Source: Aquibium oceanicum
Lineage (GTDB): Bacteria > Pseudomonadota > Alphaproteobacteria > Rhizobiales > Rhizobiaceae
Assembly (NCBI RefSeq): GCF_001889605.1
Contig: NZ_CP018171.1
Location: 4,548,501-4,612,500, forward strand
Length of the DNA: 64,000 nt
Direction of reading: 5' to 3'
The notes below the pieces were generated by a model. The model was given only the letters and a program-made list of their open reading frames with translations. It searched no databases and was not told where the DNA came from. The number at the start of each line of letters is the position of its first letter. The stretch's first letter is position 1. Position numbers and translations under genes: made by a program. Positions 44,301 through 55,096 of this stretch are shown piece after piece.

Positions 44301-44768
44301 CGCGTTGGTCGACGATTCGGCCGTATGGTCGTCGCCCATCAGCGCCAGCACGCCGCCGTTCTTCGAGGTGCCCGCGAGATTGGCGTGACGGAAGACGTCG
44401 CCCGAGCGGTCGACGCCCGGTCCCTTGCCGTACCAGACCGCGAAAACACCGTCGTGCTTGCCTTCGCCCAGAAGCTCCGTCTGCTGCGAGCCCCAGCAGG
44501 CGGTCGCGGCGAGTTCCTCGTTGAGCCCGGGCTGGAAGACGATGCTCGACTGTGCGAGCTCCTGCCGCGCCTTCCACAGCTGTTGGTCGAGCCCGCCGAG
44601 CGGCGAACCGCGGTAGCCGGAAACGAAGCCTGCCGTGTCCAGCCCGCTGCGCCGGTCGCGCTCGCGCTGCATGAGGAGCATGCGCACGATCGCCTGGGCG
44701 CCTGAGATGAATATCCGCTCCTTGCCGAGATCGTACTTGTCGGCGAGCGATACGTCGTGAAGCGTCAT
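41301..44768 (-). CDS. Indolepyruvate ferredoxin oxidoreductase family protein (fused)
   Basis: This 1155-aa single-chain enzyme, of the usual length for the family (PRK09193-like), would oxidatively decarboxylate an aryl or branched 2-oxo acid to an acyl-CoA using TPP and an iron-sulphur electron carrier. It shows GFVSGYRGSPLGGLDQQ at the N-terminus, a TPP-binding segment around FCSGCPHNSSTKVP and GIGCHFMSLW, a 4Fe-4S motif CEGCGDCGVQSNC, and a C-terminal gamma-type domain. An N-terminal start at 44846 adds a basic leader; MTLHDVSLADKYDL at 44768 is preferred. It is apparently monocistronic, and no ferredoxin gene is nearby. Confidence 0.9.
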   Translation of the reverse strand: MTLHDVSLADKYDLGKERIFISGAQAIVRMLLMQRERDRRSGLDTAGFVSGYRGSPLGGLDQQLWKARQELAQSSIVFQPGLNEELAATACWGSQQTELLGEGKHDGVFAVWYGKGPGVDRSGDVFRHANLAGTSKNGGVLALMGDDHTAESSTNAHATEFHFVDAMIPILNPAGVQEIVDYGLYGFAMSRFAGTWAAMKCVKDNIESTASVDVSLDRLNIVLPEFDMPPGGLNIRHELDQMGQEARLHEYKRAAAAAFIRANGLNRVVYSGGSNARIGIITVGKSYLDVRQALEDIGIDEARANQLGVRLFKVACPWPLDLEHIREFVAGLEMVIVVEEKRSLIEVQVKEHLYGTDQQPMVIGKKDERGDWLFPAKGALDPNDIAISLGERILKVIGHSEEVAARVNQLKQFQAMLADTQDVGNRTPYFCSGCPHNSSTKVPEGSLAGAGIGCHFMSLWMDRNTVGFTAMGGEGAQWVGQAPFSTRGHIFQNIGDGTYNHSGSLAIRFAVASGANITYKILYNDAVAMTGGQPHEGGLSATMIAEQVRAEGVSRIAVVTDEPQKYDGVAIPSGATVHHRDDLDQVQRDLREVKGVSVLLYDQTCAAEKRRRRKRGTFPDPDKRVIINELVCEGCGDCGVQSNCVSIQPLETEFGRKRRIDQSSCNKDFSCVNGFCPSFVTVHGAKIRKADGVAGNADPLTGVPEPRIAGLEHGWSGIIDGIGGTGVVTIGAVLGMAAHLEDKGCGMIDMAGLAQKGGAVYSHVRIARTPEDIHAIRVSAGKADLVLGCDLVVSGSKKVLGAVRENRTVFVANTAEVMPGDFARSADFSLPTERLKRAIRTAAGEDNAHFFDATRTATALFGNSLGANMFMLGFAWQHGGVPLSAEAIEKAIELNGQAVAMNHAAFRWGRRAAHDPDFVRGLAADARNGPADRTLSSSFDEIVARRFEFLAAYQNRTYAERYERQVAAIRAAEARVAPDSEQLSEAVARNLFKLMAIKDEYEVARLYTDGSFRKQLDAQFQSYDRLEFHLAPPIMGRTGSDGKPRKSSFGPWMMSGFRLLSRLKGLRGTVLDPFGRSAERRMERRLLKQYEEDLALIGRKLSRDKLDAASALASVPSLIKGFGHVEAANAEKAEAERLRLLERLEKDPRVLEAAE

Positions 44769-44924
44769 GGAGCCAATGTCCTCGAGTGTTCGCCATCTTC
44801 GGGCGATTGCCACTTGGGATGGAGTCTTCCTCTCCGCCGCCGCCACGTCAAACGAATTCGGGAGACGGCTACGAAGGCCCCGCCGCTTGCTCGGCCGCTC
44901 GACCGTGGCAGGCGCGTGTGTTTT

Positions 44925-45548
44925 CTAGGCAATGTCACGGGCCCGCGCATAAAACACGTAGCTGAGGGTCAGGACGATCCCGCAGGCCACGACGCCGAGA
45001 CCGCGCTCGTAGATCCCGTCGATCCCGGTCGGCATGAAGAAGAAGAGCGGCGCGGTGAGTGCCCAGACGATCGCGAGGCCGATGATGATGCGCCGCGCGC
45101 CCGGATGCGCGCTCCTGAGACCCGCAGTCATGGACAGCGGACCGCCGAGAAACAGCGCCCCCAGGCCATAGACGAGATAGGAATGGATGACGATACCGCC
45201 CTGGTCGCCGTCGCCATATTCGTTGCGGGCGGCGACGATGACAACCACAACCGAAAGCACCGCGAAGGACATCGTGCCGATCGACCAGCCGGTCTTGCCG
45301 AGATGGGCATGCGCGGCGGCGATCGAGACCGCCAGCAGGCCGGCGGCAAAGCCGTAGAGCGCGACGTCCATCAGGATTTCGTCCGAGCCGGCCGCGAGAT
45401 CGCTGATCGTGTCGGAGACCCAGTCGTAGTCGGGCACGAACCACGGCGCGATCATGGTTCCGGCAGCAAGCGACAAGCAGCCCATGAGGCCGAGTGTCGC
45501 AAGCACCAGGAGAAGTGCTGGCCGCTCGTGCTGGAAGCGATGGTTCAT
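44925..45548 (-). CDS. DUF998 family membrane protein
   Basis: This 207-aa protein has about six hydrophobic segments and the DUF998 pattern PDYDWVSDTISDLAAGS near residue 38, then HLGKTGWSIG and a final YVFYARARDI. The family is of unknown function. It lies 156 nt downstream of the indolepyruvate gene start, transcribed in the same direction and diverging from the TRAP genes across 45549-45839. Confidence 0.82.
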   Translation of the reverse strand: MNHRFQHERPALLLVLATLGLMGCLSLAAGTMIAPWFVPDYDWVSDTISDLAAGSDEILMDVALYGFAAGLLAVSIAAAHAHLGKTGWSIGTMSFAVLSVVVVIVAARNEYGDGDQGGIVIHSYLVYGLGALFLGGPLSMTAGLRSAHPGARRIIIGLAIVWALTAPLFFFMPTGIDGIYERGLGVVACGIVLTLSYVFYARARDIA

Positions 45549-45839
45549 ACCTCGATCTCCGGCAGCCCGTGACGGGCAGCGTTGCGGTCATGTGGTGCGG
45601 CGACGGTCCGCACCCCTTGTCTGGCCCAGCCGCATGTCCGCTAGGTGAAAATACCATGTACGAAATACCGCACCCGTTTGAACTCCAATCTCCTTTGAAT
45701 GCATCTGCAAAGCTGGTAATCACCCGGGTCGCGCGAGGAATCCTCGCGGCAGAATCGACAATGCGTCCGGCGAAACTATCGAAAAACAGACACCGGACGA
45801 CGGGGAAATTCTAGAGCAGGACGCATCGGGAGGAATCGC
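45549..45839. other. Divergent gap between DUF998 and TRAP transporter genes
   Basis: This 291-nt gap has no gene. It contains a short hairpin CGCGAGG-AAT-CCTCGCG near 45733-45749 and a slightly AT-richer stretch at 45640-45720 that could hold promoters. The final GGGAGGAATCGC is the dctQ ribosome site. No clear operator was identified. Confidence 0.4.
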
Positions 45840-46421
45840 ATGGCGGGGCTTCTGGCTCTCTCGCGGGTCATCGATCGCATCAACGGGTTCATCGGCAGGA
45901 ACGTTTCCTGGCTGATTCTGGTTGCCGTGCTGATCAGCGCTGTCAACGCCAGCATGCGCAAGGCGTTCGACATGTCCTCGAATGCCTGGCTGGAAATGCA
46001 GTGGTATCTCTACGGTGCCGTCTTCATGCTGGCCGCCGCATACACGCTCCAGCAGAACGAACACATCCGCATCGACATCCTGTCGAACAAGCTCTCCAAG
46101 CGCACCCGAGACTGGATCGACCTGTTCTGCCACGTCTTCTTCCTGCTTCCCTTCGCCGCCCTCCTGGTACGGCTGTGCTGGCCGTGGTTCTGGCTCTCCT
46201 ACAGCAGCGGAGAGGTGTCGACGAATGCGGGTGGCCTTATCATCTGGCCGGCAAAGGCGATGGTGCTGATCGGCTTCATCCTGCTCTTGGCGCAAACGAT
46301 CTCCGAGATCATCAAGCGTTTCGCGGTCATTATCGGCGTCATCGATGATCCGTCACCGCAGCACGACCTGCCTCCGGCGGCGGAAGCCGCGGTCGAGATG
46401 GAGGCTGACCGCCGTGATTGA
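45840..46421 (+). CDS. TRAP transporter small permease (DctQ-like)
   Basis: This 193-aa membrane protein has four helices and the DctQ motif region (NAWLEMQWYLYGAVFMLAAAYTLQQNEHIRIDI). TRAP systems use a sodium gradient to import organic acids captured by a periplasmic binding protein. It starts behind GGGAGGAATCGC and overlaps dctM by 8 nt. The two binding-protein genes are on the other strand at 48382 and 49764. Confidence 0.93.
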   Translation: MAGLLALSRVIDRINGFIGRNVSWLILVAVLISAVNASMRKAFDMSSNAWLEMQWYLYGAVFMLAAAYTLQQNEHIRIDILSNKLSKRTRDWIDLFCHVFFLLPFAALLVRLCWPWFWLSYSSGEVSTNAGGLIIWPAKAMVLIGFILLLAQTISEIIKRFAVIIGVIDDPSPQHDLPPAAEAAVEMEADRRD

Positions 46422-48303
46422 TTTCGTCGCCCACAATCTCGCGCCGATCATGTTCGTCGTCGTCATGGCGATGCTGCTCATCGGCTACCCCGTCGCCTTC
46501 ACGCTGGCGGCCGGCGGGCTGATCTTCTTCGTCGTCGGCGTCGAGGTTTCACACATCTCGAGCGAGATCCGCCTGTTCTGGCCGCTGCTTCAGTCGCATC
46601 CCGAGCGCATCTACGGGATCATGTACAACGACACGCTTCTGGCGATCCCGTTCTTCACCTTCATGGGGTTGATCCTGGAACGGTCGCGCATGGCGGAAGA
46701 CCTGCTCGACACCATCGGGCAGCTGTTCGGGCCGATCCGCGGCGGCCTGGCTTTCGCGGCCGTCCTCGTCGGCGCGCTGCTCGCGGCGACGACGGGCGTG
46801 GTCGCCGCTTCCGTCATCGCCATGGGCCTCATCTCGCTGCCCATTATGATGCGCTACGGCTACGACCGCTCCGTCGCGACGGGAACGATCGCGGCGTCCG
46901 GCACGCTCGCACAGATCGTTCCGCCTTCCCTCGTCCTGATAGTCATGGCCGACCAGCTCGGCCGCTCGGTCGGCGACATGTATGTGGGCGCCTTCGTGCC
47001 GGCGCTCATCATCATCTGTGTCTACTGCCTCTACATTTTCGCTGTCAGCATCCTCAAGCCGCAGTGGGTCCCGGCCCTGCCGATCGAGGCGCGGACGCTG
47101 GGCGGCGGCGTATGGTCTCTCGTGGCCATCCTCGCAGCCGCTGTCCTCATCTATCTGATCACCTACCACACCATCTTCGCCGACATGCGCTACGAGGTGC
47201 GGCTGGTCTGGGCCGCGACGGTGGCCACGCTGGCAGCCTATATCTTCAGCCTTGCCAACCGGCAGTTCAATCTCGGCATCCTGTCGCGGCTGGCCGAGCA
47301 GGTGGTGATCGTGCTGATCCCGCCGCTGGCGCTGATCTTCCTCGTGCTCGGCACCATCTTCCTCGGCATCGCCACGCCGACAGAAGGCGGCGCGATGGGA
47401 GCGACCGGGGCGCTGTTCCTCGCCTTCGTGAAGGGCCGACTGAGCTTCCGGGTCCTGAAGCAGGCGCTGGATTCGACGACGAAGCTCTCCGCCTTCGTCA
47501 TGTTCATCCTGATAGGCGCGCGCGTCTTCGGCCTCACCTTCTACGGCATCAACGGCAATGTCTGGATCGAAGAACTGCTGCTGGCGCTGCCTGGCGGCGA
47601 GTACGGGTTCCTGATCGTCGTCACGATCATCATCTTCATTCTCGGCTGCTTTCTCGATTTCTTCGAGATCGCCTTCATCGCGGTGCCGCTGCTGGCGCCG
47701 GTGGCCGAGAAGCTCGGGATCGACCTGATCTGGTTCGGCGTCATCCTCGGCATCAACCTGCAGACGTCGTTCCTGACCCCGCCTTTCGGCTTCTCCCTGT
47801 TCTACCTGCGCTCCGTCGCCCCGATGCGGGAATGGACCGACACGGTTTCTGGCCGCGTCCTGCCGGGCATCCGCACGGGCGAAATTTACAAGGGCGCCCT
47901 GCCCTACATCGTCATCCAGTTCCTGATGATCCTGCTCGTCATCGCCTTCCCAGGCCTGGTGACGCACTACAAATCGGCGCCGCCAACCACCGACATCCAG
48001 ATCCAGCTGCCGCCCATGGGCGGGGCCGGCGGCGGCATGAGCCTGCCGCCATTGGGGGGCGGCACCAACGATGGCGGCGGCGGTCTCGGGCTTCCGCCGC
48101 TCGGCCTGCCTCCCGCTGGCGGCCAGGGTGCCGGAGGACAGGGTGCCGGCGGTGGTACGGACAGTGGAGGCGGTCTCGGCCTGCCCCCGCTGGGACTGCC
48201 GCCCCTGGGCGCTCCGGAGACGCCGCCGGCCCAGCCCGCGCCGGCCGAAACCGCGCCGGCACCGGCCACGAACGATCTCAGCCAGCCGCCGAGTTTCAAC
48301 TGA
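46414..48303 (+). CDS. TRAP transporter large permease (DctM-like) with a Gly/Pro-rich tail
   Basis: Residues 1-~520 are the 12-helix DctM channel (LIGYPVAFTLAAGGLIFF, FFTFMGLILERSRMAEDLLD, PTEGGAMGATGALFLAF, QTSFLTPPFGFSLFYLR). The GTG start at 46414 is preferred because GGAGG lies ~10 nt upstream and the coding frame matches the family start (VIDFVAHNLAP). DctM proteins usually end shortly after the last helix, but this has an additional ~100-residue tail rich in Gly and Pro containing the repeat GGGLGLPPLGLPP twice. Its function is unknown. A strong terminator follows. Confidence 0.92.
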   Translation: MIDFVAHNLAPIMFVVVMAMLLIGYPVAFTLAAGGLIFFVVGVEVSHISSEIRLFWPLLQSHPERIYGIMYNDTLLAIPFFTFMGLILERSRMAEDLLDTIGQLFGPIRGGLAFAAVLVGALLAATTGVVAASVIAMGLISLPIMMRYGYDRSVATGTIAASGTLAQIVPPSLVLIVMADQLGRSVGDMYVGAFVPALIIICVYCLYIFAVSILKPQWVPALPIEARTLGGGVWSLVAILAAAVLIYLITYHTIFADMRYEVRLVWAATVATLAAYIFSLANRQFNLGILSRLAEQVVIVLIPPLALIFLVLGTIFLGIATPTEGGAMGATGALFLAFVKGRLSFRVLKQALDSTTKLSAFVMFILIGARVFGLTFYGINGNVWIEELLLALPGGEYGFLIVVTIIIFILGCFLDFFEIAFIAVPLLAPVAEKLGIDLIWFGVILGINLQTSFLTPPFGFSLFYLRSVAPMREWTDTVSGRVLPGIRTGEIYKGALPYIVIQFLMILLVIAFPGLVTHYKSAPPTTDIQIQLPPMGGAGGGMSLPPLGGGTNDGGGGLGLPPLGLPPAGGQGAGGQGAGGGTDSGGGLGLPPLGLPPLGAPETPPAQPAPAETAPAPATNDLSQPPSFN

Positions 48304-48320
48304 GCGGCGGACCAAACGAA

Positions 48321-48355
48321 AGAACCCCGGGATGTCGCCATCCCGGGGTTCTTTG
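48321..48355. terminator. Bidirectional rho-independent terminator
   Basis: A 14-bp perfect stem, AGAACCCCGGGATG paired with CATCCCGGGGTTCT, with loop tcgc and short T-rich flanks, lies between dctM and the convergent binding-protein gene. It can serve both. Confidence 0.85.
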
Positions 48356-48381
48356 CTTTCAGGCGATCGGGTCGATGTGCG

Positions 48382-49539
<1,158 letters not shown>

Positions 49540-49702
49540 CTACTTCTGGCAAGCCAACTGTTGGCAATCAATGCATAGCCTCGGGATCGAGTCCAGCGCT
49601 GCGGCGACACTGCGTTGAATCTTCACGGCGAAACGGCCGCGACGATCCCCTACCGGTCCGGGAGACCGGCATGATGCGCGCGCTGCCCGGCTCCATATCG
49701 CC

Positions 49703-49743
49703 AAAAAAGAAAGGCCCCGGAGCGTCGCCGCTCCAGGGCCTTT
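49703..49743 (-). terminator. Rho-independent terminator for the second binding-protein gene
   Basis: The stem AAAGGCCCCGGAGCG pairs with CGCTCCAGGGCCTTT (one C-A mismatch, loop tcgc). Read on the minus strand it is followed by TTTCTTTTTT, a good U-run. It separates the two binding-protein transcripts. Confidence 0.85.
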
Positions 49744-49763
49744 CGATTCGCTGCGTGCTGGCG

Positions 49764-51172
<1,409 letters not shown>

Positions 51173-51946
51173 ATGATCCAGCCCCTCGTCGCCGTCTCCT
51201 CGGACGTGCGCAGCTTCGACGCCTACACCTGGCACGCCGCCCCCCGCCAATATGTCGAGGCGGCGATCACGGGCGCTGGTGTGCTGCCGATGCTCTTGCC
51301 CTGCTTGGGCGAACGGATCGATTTCGACGGGCTATTGTCGTCTGTCGACGGCGTCATGATCACCGGATCGAAGACGAACGTGCATCCGGACCTTTATGGC
51401 GGCGAAGCTACCGAAGCGAACGGTCCCTACGATGACGCGCGCGATGCGACGACGCTTCCCCTGATCCGCAAGGCGATCGAGCGCGGCGTGCCGCTGCTGG
51501 CGATCTGCCGCGGCATCCAGGAACTCAACGTGGCGCTGGGCGGAACGCTGGCCACCGAGATCCAGGAGAAGGAAGGCATCATGGATCATCGTGCGCCGGC
51601 CGGCGAGGATCACGACGTCCGGTTCTCGATTCGCCAGAACGTCCGCATTGCCCCCGGCACGTGCCTCGCGGGCATTTTCGGCGCCGGCGACATCCGGGTG
51701 AACTCGGTGCATCGGCAGGCGATCGACCGGCTGGGCGACCGCCTCGACGTCGAGGCGGTGGCCGAGGACGGAACGGTGGAAGCAGTGTCGGTGCGCGGCG
51801 CCAAGGCTTTTGCGGTCGGCGTCCAGTGGCATCCCGAGTACTGGGTGCGAACGGACGACGCTTCAGCGCGTATCTTCAAGGCCTTCGGCGGCGCCGTTCG
51901 CGGGCATGCGAGCGCCCGCACCGGCCTGCCCCAGGCGGCCGAGTGA
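51173..51946 (+). CDS. Class I glutamine amidotransferase-like hydrolase (PuuD family)
   Basis: This 257-aa protein matches gamma-glutamyl-gamma-aminobutyrate hydrolase-like enzymes. The nucleophile elbow is LLAICRGIQELNVALGG (Cys), with the His/Glu part VGVQWHPEYW in the C-terminal half, completing the catalytic triad. PuuD acts in putrescine degradation, but other genes of that pathway are not nearby. Substrate unknown. ATG 51173 follows GCCGGAACAGAACG, a weak ribosome site. Confidence 0.87.
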   Translation: MIQPLVAVSSDVRSFDAYTWHAAPRQYVEAAITGAGVLPMLLPCLGERIDFDGLLSSVDGVMITGSKTNVHPDLYGGEATEANGPYDDARDATTLPLIRKAIERGVPLLAICRGIQELNVALGGTLATEIQEKEGIMDHRAPAGEDHDVRFSIRQNVRIAPGTCLAGIFGAGDIRVNSVHRQAIDRLGDRLDVEAVAEDGTVEAVSVRGAKAFAVGVQWHPEYWVRTDDASARIFKAFGGAVRGHASARTGLPQAAE

Positions 51947-51954
51947 TATCCGTC

Positions 51955-52347
51955 TCAGTCCGCTGATTTGAGCGTGATGATCGGGCTCGCCGGTTCGATC
52001 GATTCGAAATCGAGGCCGTCCGCCACCGCGAACACCACCACCGGCTCGCCGCTCGCCGACGCCAGCGAGACGCCGCCGTCCGCCCGGTCGTGCCAGGTGC
52101 TGGCCTGCGCCAGCGCCGGATAGAGGGCGGCGCAGCGCGGATCGAGCAGAAGGTCGTGCGAGCCGCTCGCCTCCACCGCGCCTCTTTCGATGCGGCATTC
52201 CCCGTCGACACCGACGAGTTGCAGCTCGAAGCGATCCGGATCGGCAACCGCTGCTGTTTCGGGCGCCGCGGCCGGGCTTTCAGGCGCGGAGAGCTGCGTG
52301 CCGGCCAACCCGGCAACCACCAGCCCGATCCCTACGAGGGTCCTCAT
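51955..52347 (-). CDS. Possible AprI/Inh-family metalloprotease inhibitor
   Basis: This 130-aa protein has a short N-terminal hydrophobic signal (LVGIGLVVAGLAGTQLSA) and a mature domain with DRFELQLVGVDGECRIERG, HDLLLDPRCAALYPALAQASTW and GVSLASASGEPVVVF. This fits a two-cysteine, beta-barrel inhibitor of the AprI/Inh (I38) type. No protease gene is nearby, so the target is unknown. The C-terminal SIEPASPIITLKSAD resembles the family end only weakly. Confidence 0.6.
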   Translation of the reverse strand: MRTLVGIGLVVAGLAGTQLSAPESPAAAPETAAVADPDRFELQLVGVDGECRIERGAVEASGSHDLLLDPRCAALYPALAQASTWHDRADGGVSLASASGEPVVVFAVADGLDFESIEPASPIITLKSAD

Positions 52348-52407
52348 GACGCACCTCTTGCGGCGAAAAACGTATGAGGAAGATCGGCTTCGCAGGTTAA
52401 CGGATGG

Positions 52408-53385
52408 TTAACGCCGGGCGCGCGTGATGCCGGCCGTCTCCGGCACCGGCGTCAACGCCTTGTCATTCGAGAACCAAGAGATGAGATTGTCGACCACGAG
52501 ATCCGCCATCGCCTCCCGCGTGTGGATCGACGCGGAGCCGACATGCGGGAGCAGCGTCGCATTGTCGAGTTCGAGCAGGTCTTCGGGAACGTTCGGCTCG
52601 TCCGCGAAGACGTCGAGCCCCGCCGCGCGGATCGTGCGATCCTTCAGCGCCTTCGCCAGCGCCGGTTCGTCGACCGTCGTGCCCCGGCCGACATTGATGA
52701 GGACGCCATCCGGGCCGAGCGCTTCCAGCACCTGCGCGTTGACCGCCTTTTCGGTCGCCGCGCCGCCGGGCGCGACACAGATCAGCGTATCGACGGCCGC
52801 GGCGAGTTCCACCAGCGACGGGTGATAGGCATACGGGACGTCGTCGACCCGGTTGCGGTTGTGGTAAGACACGGGCAATCCGAACGCCTCGATGCGGCGG
52901 GCGATCGCCCGCCCGATCCGCCCCAGCCCGAAGATCCCTACCGTGCGGCCGCGCAGGGTCATTTCGGTGAGCGGATAATTCCCGTCCTTCACCCAGCGGC
53001 CCGCCCGAAGATAGTTCTCGGCCTTCGCGAACTCCCGCACCGTGTTGAGAAGCAAGCCGATCGTCGTGTCGGCGACCTCCTCGGTCAGCACGTCCGGAGT
53101 ATTGGTCACGACCACACCCCGCTTCGCCGCGTGCCCGGCATCGACGGCATCGTAGCCGACGCCGAAGCTGGCAATGATTTCGAGAGCCGGAAAGGCGTCG
53201 ATGAAGGCTGCGTCGATGCGCGTCGAGACTGCCAGCCCCCGAACCTTCGCGGCCAGAACCGCGTCGACGAGGGACGAATCGGACCGGTCGATGGTCACGA
53301 GATCGAATTCGCCCTTCAGCCGCGTCACCGCATGCGGATGCAGCTTTCCGGGGACGAGCACCACGTTGCTTCCAAGTTCACCCAC
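52408..53385 (-). CDS. D-isomer-specific 2-hydroxyacid dehydrogenase
   Basis: This 325-aa NAD(P)-dependent enzyme reduces 2-oxo acids (glyoxylate, hydroxypyruvate or others). The cofactor motif is TVGIFGLGRIGRAIARR, the catalytic Arg is in LICVAPGGAATEKAVN, with INVGRGTTVDE, FADEPNVPEDLL and the His in LLPHVGSASIHTR. The GTG at 53385 is chosen over upstream in-frame starts because it is preceded by AGGAGA at the right distance and the longer version adds residues unlike the family. It might work with glycerate kinase at 62574 in hydroxypyruvate metabolism (inference). Confidence 0.88.
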   Translation of the reverse strand: MGELGSNVVLVPGKLHPHAVTRLKGEFDLVTIDRSDSSLVDAVLAAKVRGLAVSTRIDAAFIDAFPALEIIASFGVGYDAVDAGHAAKRGVVVTNTPDVLTEEVADTTIGLLLNTVREFAKAENYLRAGRWVKDGNYPLTEMTLRGRTVGIFGLGRIGRAIARRIEAFGLPVSYHNRNRVDDVPYAYHPSLVELAAAVDTLICVAPGGAATEKAVNAQVLEALGPDGVLINVGRGTTVDEPALAKALKDRTIRAAGLDVFADEPNVPEDLLELDNATLLPHVGSASIHTREAMADLVVDNLISWFSNDKALTPVPETAGITRARR

Positions 53386-53592
53386 CGATCGGTCTCCTGC
53401 TGAAATCGTCGCGACGAATGCCGCGCCGGGCGAACCTAGCATGAGGATCGGCGATGCCAAGCACCACTGCCCCGTGCATTCCATCGCCCGATTTTTTCCG
53501 GAACACATGGCGGAAGCGAGCGTTGGTCGGATGATTGCGCAGATGAAAACATTCATGCGCATTCGTGGAAAAGCAAATTCCAACGATGACAA

Positions 53593-53607
53593 GGTGCACA
53601 CTGCACC
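53593..53607. promoter_or_regulatory. Short inverted repeat in the leader of the small secreted protein gene
   Basis: GGTGCA-CAC-TGCACC is a perfect 6-bp inverted repeat with a 3-nt centre. It ends 21 nt before the ATG at 53629, just upstream of the ribosome site AAAGGAGAG. It could be a leader hairpin or an operator half-site pair. Function not shown. Confidence 0.35.
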
Positions 53608-53628
53608 CCAACAAAGGAGAGAATTCGC

Positions 53629-53982
53629 ATGACCCGCAAATTGCTCACAGCAGCCGCTATCGTCGCCATGACCGCTGGTTCGGCCTTCGCGCAGACGACG
53701 TCGGCCACCGGCAGCAAGAACAACCCGTATGCATCCACTGACGAACAGATGTGGTACCAGGGCGAAAATCGCGCCCGCTACGAGGGTTTCTTCGCTGATC
53801 CGGACATGATGGAACTTCGTTCCGAAGATGAGATCACCAGCGCGTTCGACGCGATGGGCCAGGAAGACCGTGATTCCATCATCGCCCAGTGCGAGCGCGC
53901 CTACGACCTGCGCGGTTCCTACGGCACCGTGACCACCGGTCTCTGCAACGCCGTTGGCGTGGAACGCCCGACCGGCGGCTGA
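53629..53982 (+). CDS. Small secreted protein of unknown function
   Basis: This 117-aa protein has a clear Sec signal (MTRKLLTAAAIVAMTAGSAFA) and an acidic mature part: DEQMWYQGENRARYEGFFADPD, RSEDEITSAFDAMGQEDRDS, and two cysteines (QCERAY, LCNAVG) likely joined in a disulphide. No family was recognised. A strong ribosome site (AAAGGAGAG) and a near-perfect terminator suggest a well-expressed monocistronic gene. Confidence 0.8.
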   Translation: MTRKLLTAAAIVAMTAGSAFAQTTSATGSKNNPYASTDEQMWYQGENRARYEGFFADPDMMELRSEDEITSAFDAMGQEDRDSIIAQCERAYDLRGSYGTVTTGLCNAVGVERPTGG

Positions 53983-54002
53983 TCAGATACGCAGATTGCA
54001 TG

Positions 54003-54034
54003 GAAAGGCCCCGTTCGCGGGGCCTTTCTCTTTT
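54003..54034 (+). terminator. Rho-independent terminator with TTCG tetraloop
   Basis: GAAAGGCCCCG pairs with CGGGGCCTTTC around TTCG, followed by TCTTTT. It is located 20 nt after the small secreted protein stop and between convergent genes. Confidence 0.88.
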
Positions 54035-54043
54035 GGGCGGTGA

Positions 54044-55093
54044 CTACTTCCGCTCCACCGGCTTGCCGGTCGACTGCCGAACATGCAGTTCCGGCTTTAT
54101 CAGTTCCGGAGATGTTTTCACCGCCACCCCGTTCAGACGGTCGAGCAAGGCGCGCGCCGCGCGGCGGCCGACGTCGCTCTGGCCGTTCCAGACGGTGGTT
54201 AACGCAGGTGTGGCGATCGCCGCCTCCTCCAGATCGTCATAGCCGGTGACCGAAACGTCGACGCCCGGCACGAGACCGGCGCGGGCGATCCCGTTCATCA
54301 GGCCGATGGCGACAAGGTCGTTCCAGCATACAGCAGCAGTCGGCTTGTCGGGTAGCGCGAGAAACTGACCCGAAACCTCGAACCCCGCCTGCTTGGTGCG
54401 CGGACCGGGAATGCGCCAGTCGGGCTGGGTCTTCAGTCCGGCCTTCTCCATCGCCAGCACGTAGCCCTGGTAGCGGTGGCGGCCCGTCGACGTCTGGTCG
54501 GTGCCGCCGATCATGGCTATCCGCCGGTGGCCGAGCGAGATCAGATGATTGGTCGCGAGACCGATCCCGTAGGAATCGTCGCCGCGGAACACCGGCACGC
54601 CGGCCCCTTCCACGGAGCGGGCAACCAGCACCGCCGGAAGCCCGTTCTCTTCCAGCATCTGGATGTCCTCGCGCGGCGTGCCGATCGCCGGCGACATGAT
54701 GACGCCGTCGGCGCCGAGTTGCAGCAGCGTGTCGATGAAGTTGCGCTGCTTTTCGAGCTGATCGTAGTGGTTGGACAGCAGGAAGGTCTGGCGGCTGCGA
54801 TCCAGTTCGCTTTCGATCGACTTCAGAATCTCGGCGAAGAACGGGTTCATGATGTCGTGCACGACGACGCCCACGATCCCCGACCGCGAGGTCCGCAGGC
54901 TCGCGGCGCGGCGGTTGTAGATGTAGCCGATGGTCCGGGCGTGGTCCTTGATGCGTTCCCGGGTCGTATCGGCGACCAGCGGACTGTCGCGCAGCGCGAG
55001 CGACACCGTGGCCGTCGAGACGCCGAGCGCGTCCGCGATGGTCGAAAGCTTTATCTTCTGCGCCAGAGCGCCCTCCCGCCTGAGCCGTGGCAA
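54044..55093 (-). CDS. LacI family transcriptional regulator
   Basis: This ~349-aa repressor has the LacI helix-turn-helix (IKLSTIADALGVSTATVSLALRDS) with the hinge SLRTSRSGIVGVVVH and a periplasmic-binding-fold ligand domain. Its true start is unclear: a TTG at 55093 gives the length stated, while the GGGAGGG ribosome site precedes a CTG at 55066 (LAQKIK). No ATG or GTG fits. An AT-rich palindrome TTAAACTGTTTAA lies immediately upstream (55097-55109), perhaps for autoregulation. The neighbouring gene on its upstream side is a DMT transporter in the same direction. Confidence 0.88.
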   Translation of the reverse strand: MPRLRREGALAQKIKLSTIADALGVSTATVSLALRDSPLVADTTRERIKDHARTIGYIYNRRAASLRTSRSGIVGVVVHDIMNPFFAEILKSIESELDRSRQTFLLSNHYDQLEKQRNFIDTLLQLGADGVIMSPAIGTPREDIQMLEENGLPAVLVARSVEGAGVPVFRGDDSYGIGLATNHLISLGHRRIAMIGGTDQTSTGRHRYQGYVLAMEKAGLKTQPDWRIPGPRTKQAGFEVSGQFLALPDKPTAAVCWNDLVAIGLMNGIARAGLVPGVDVSVTGYDDLEEAAIATPALTTVWNGQSDVGRRAARALLDRLNGVAVKTSPELIKPELHVRQSTGKPVERK

Positions 55094-55096
55094 TCT

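Noticed and set aside
41397-44705. A 1102-codon open frame antisense to the indolepyruvate oxidoreductase gene, and similar long plus-strand frames over 717-2570 and 14108-17104.
   Set aside because: High GC leaves few stop codons on the opposite strand; translations are Arg/Ala/Asp/His-rich with no family motifs, whereas the minus-strand proteins show clear catalytic motifs.
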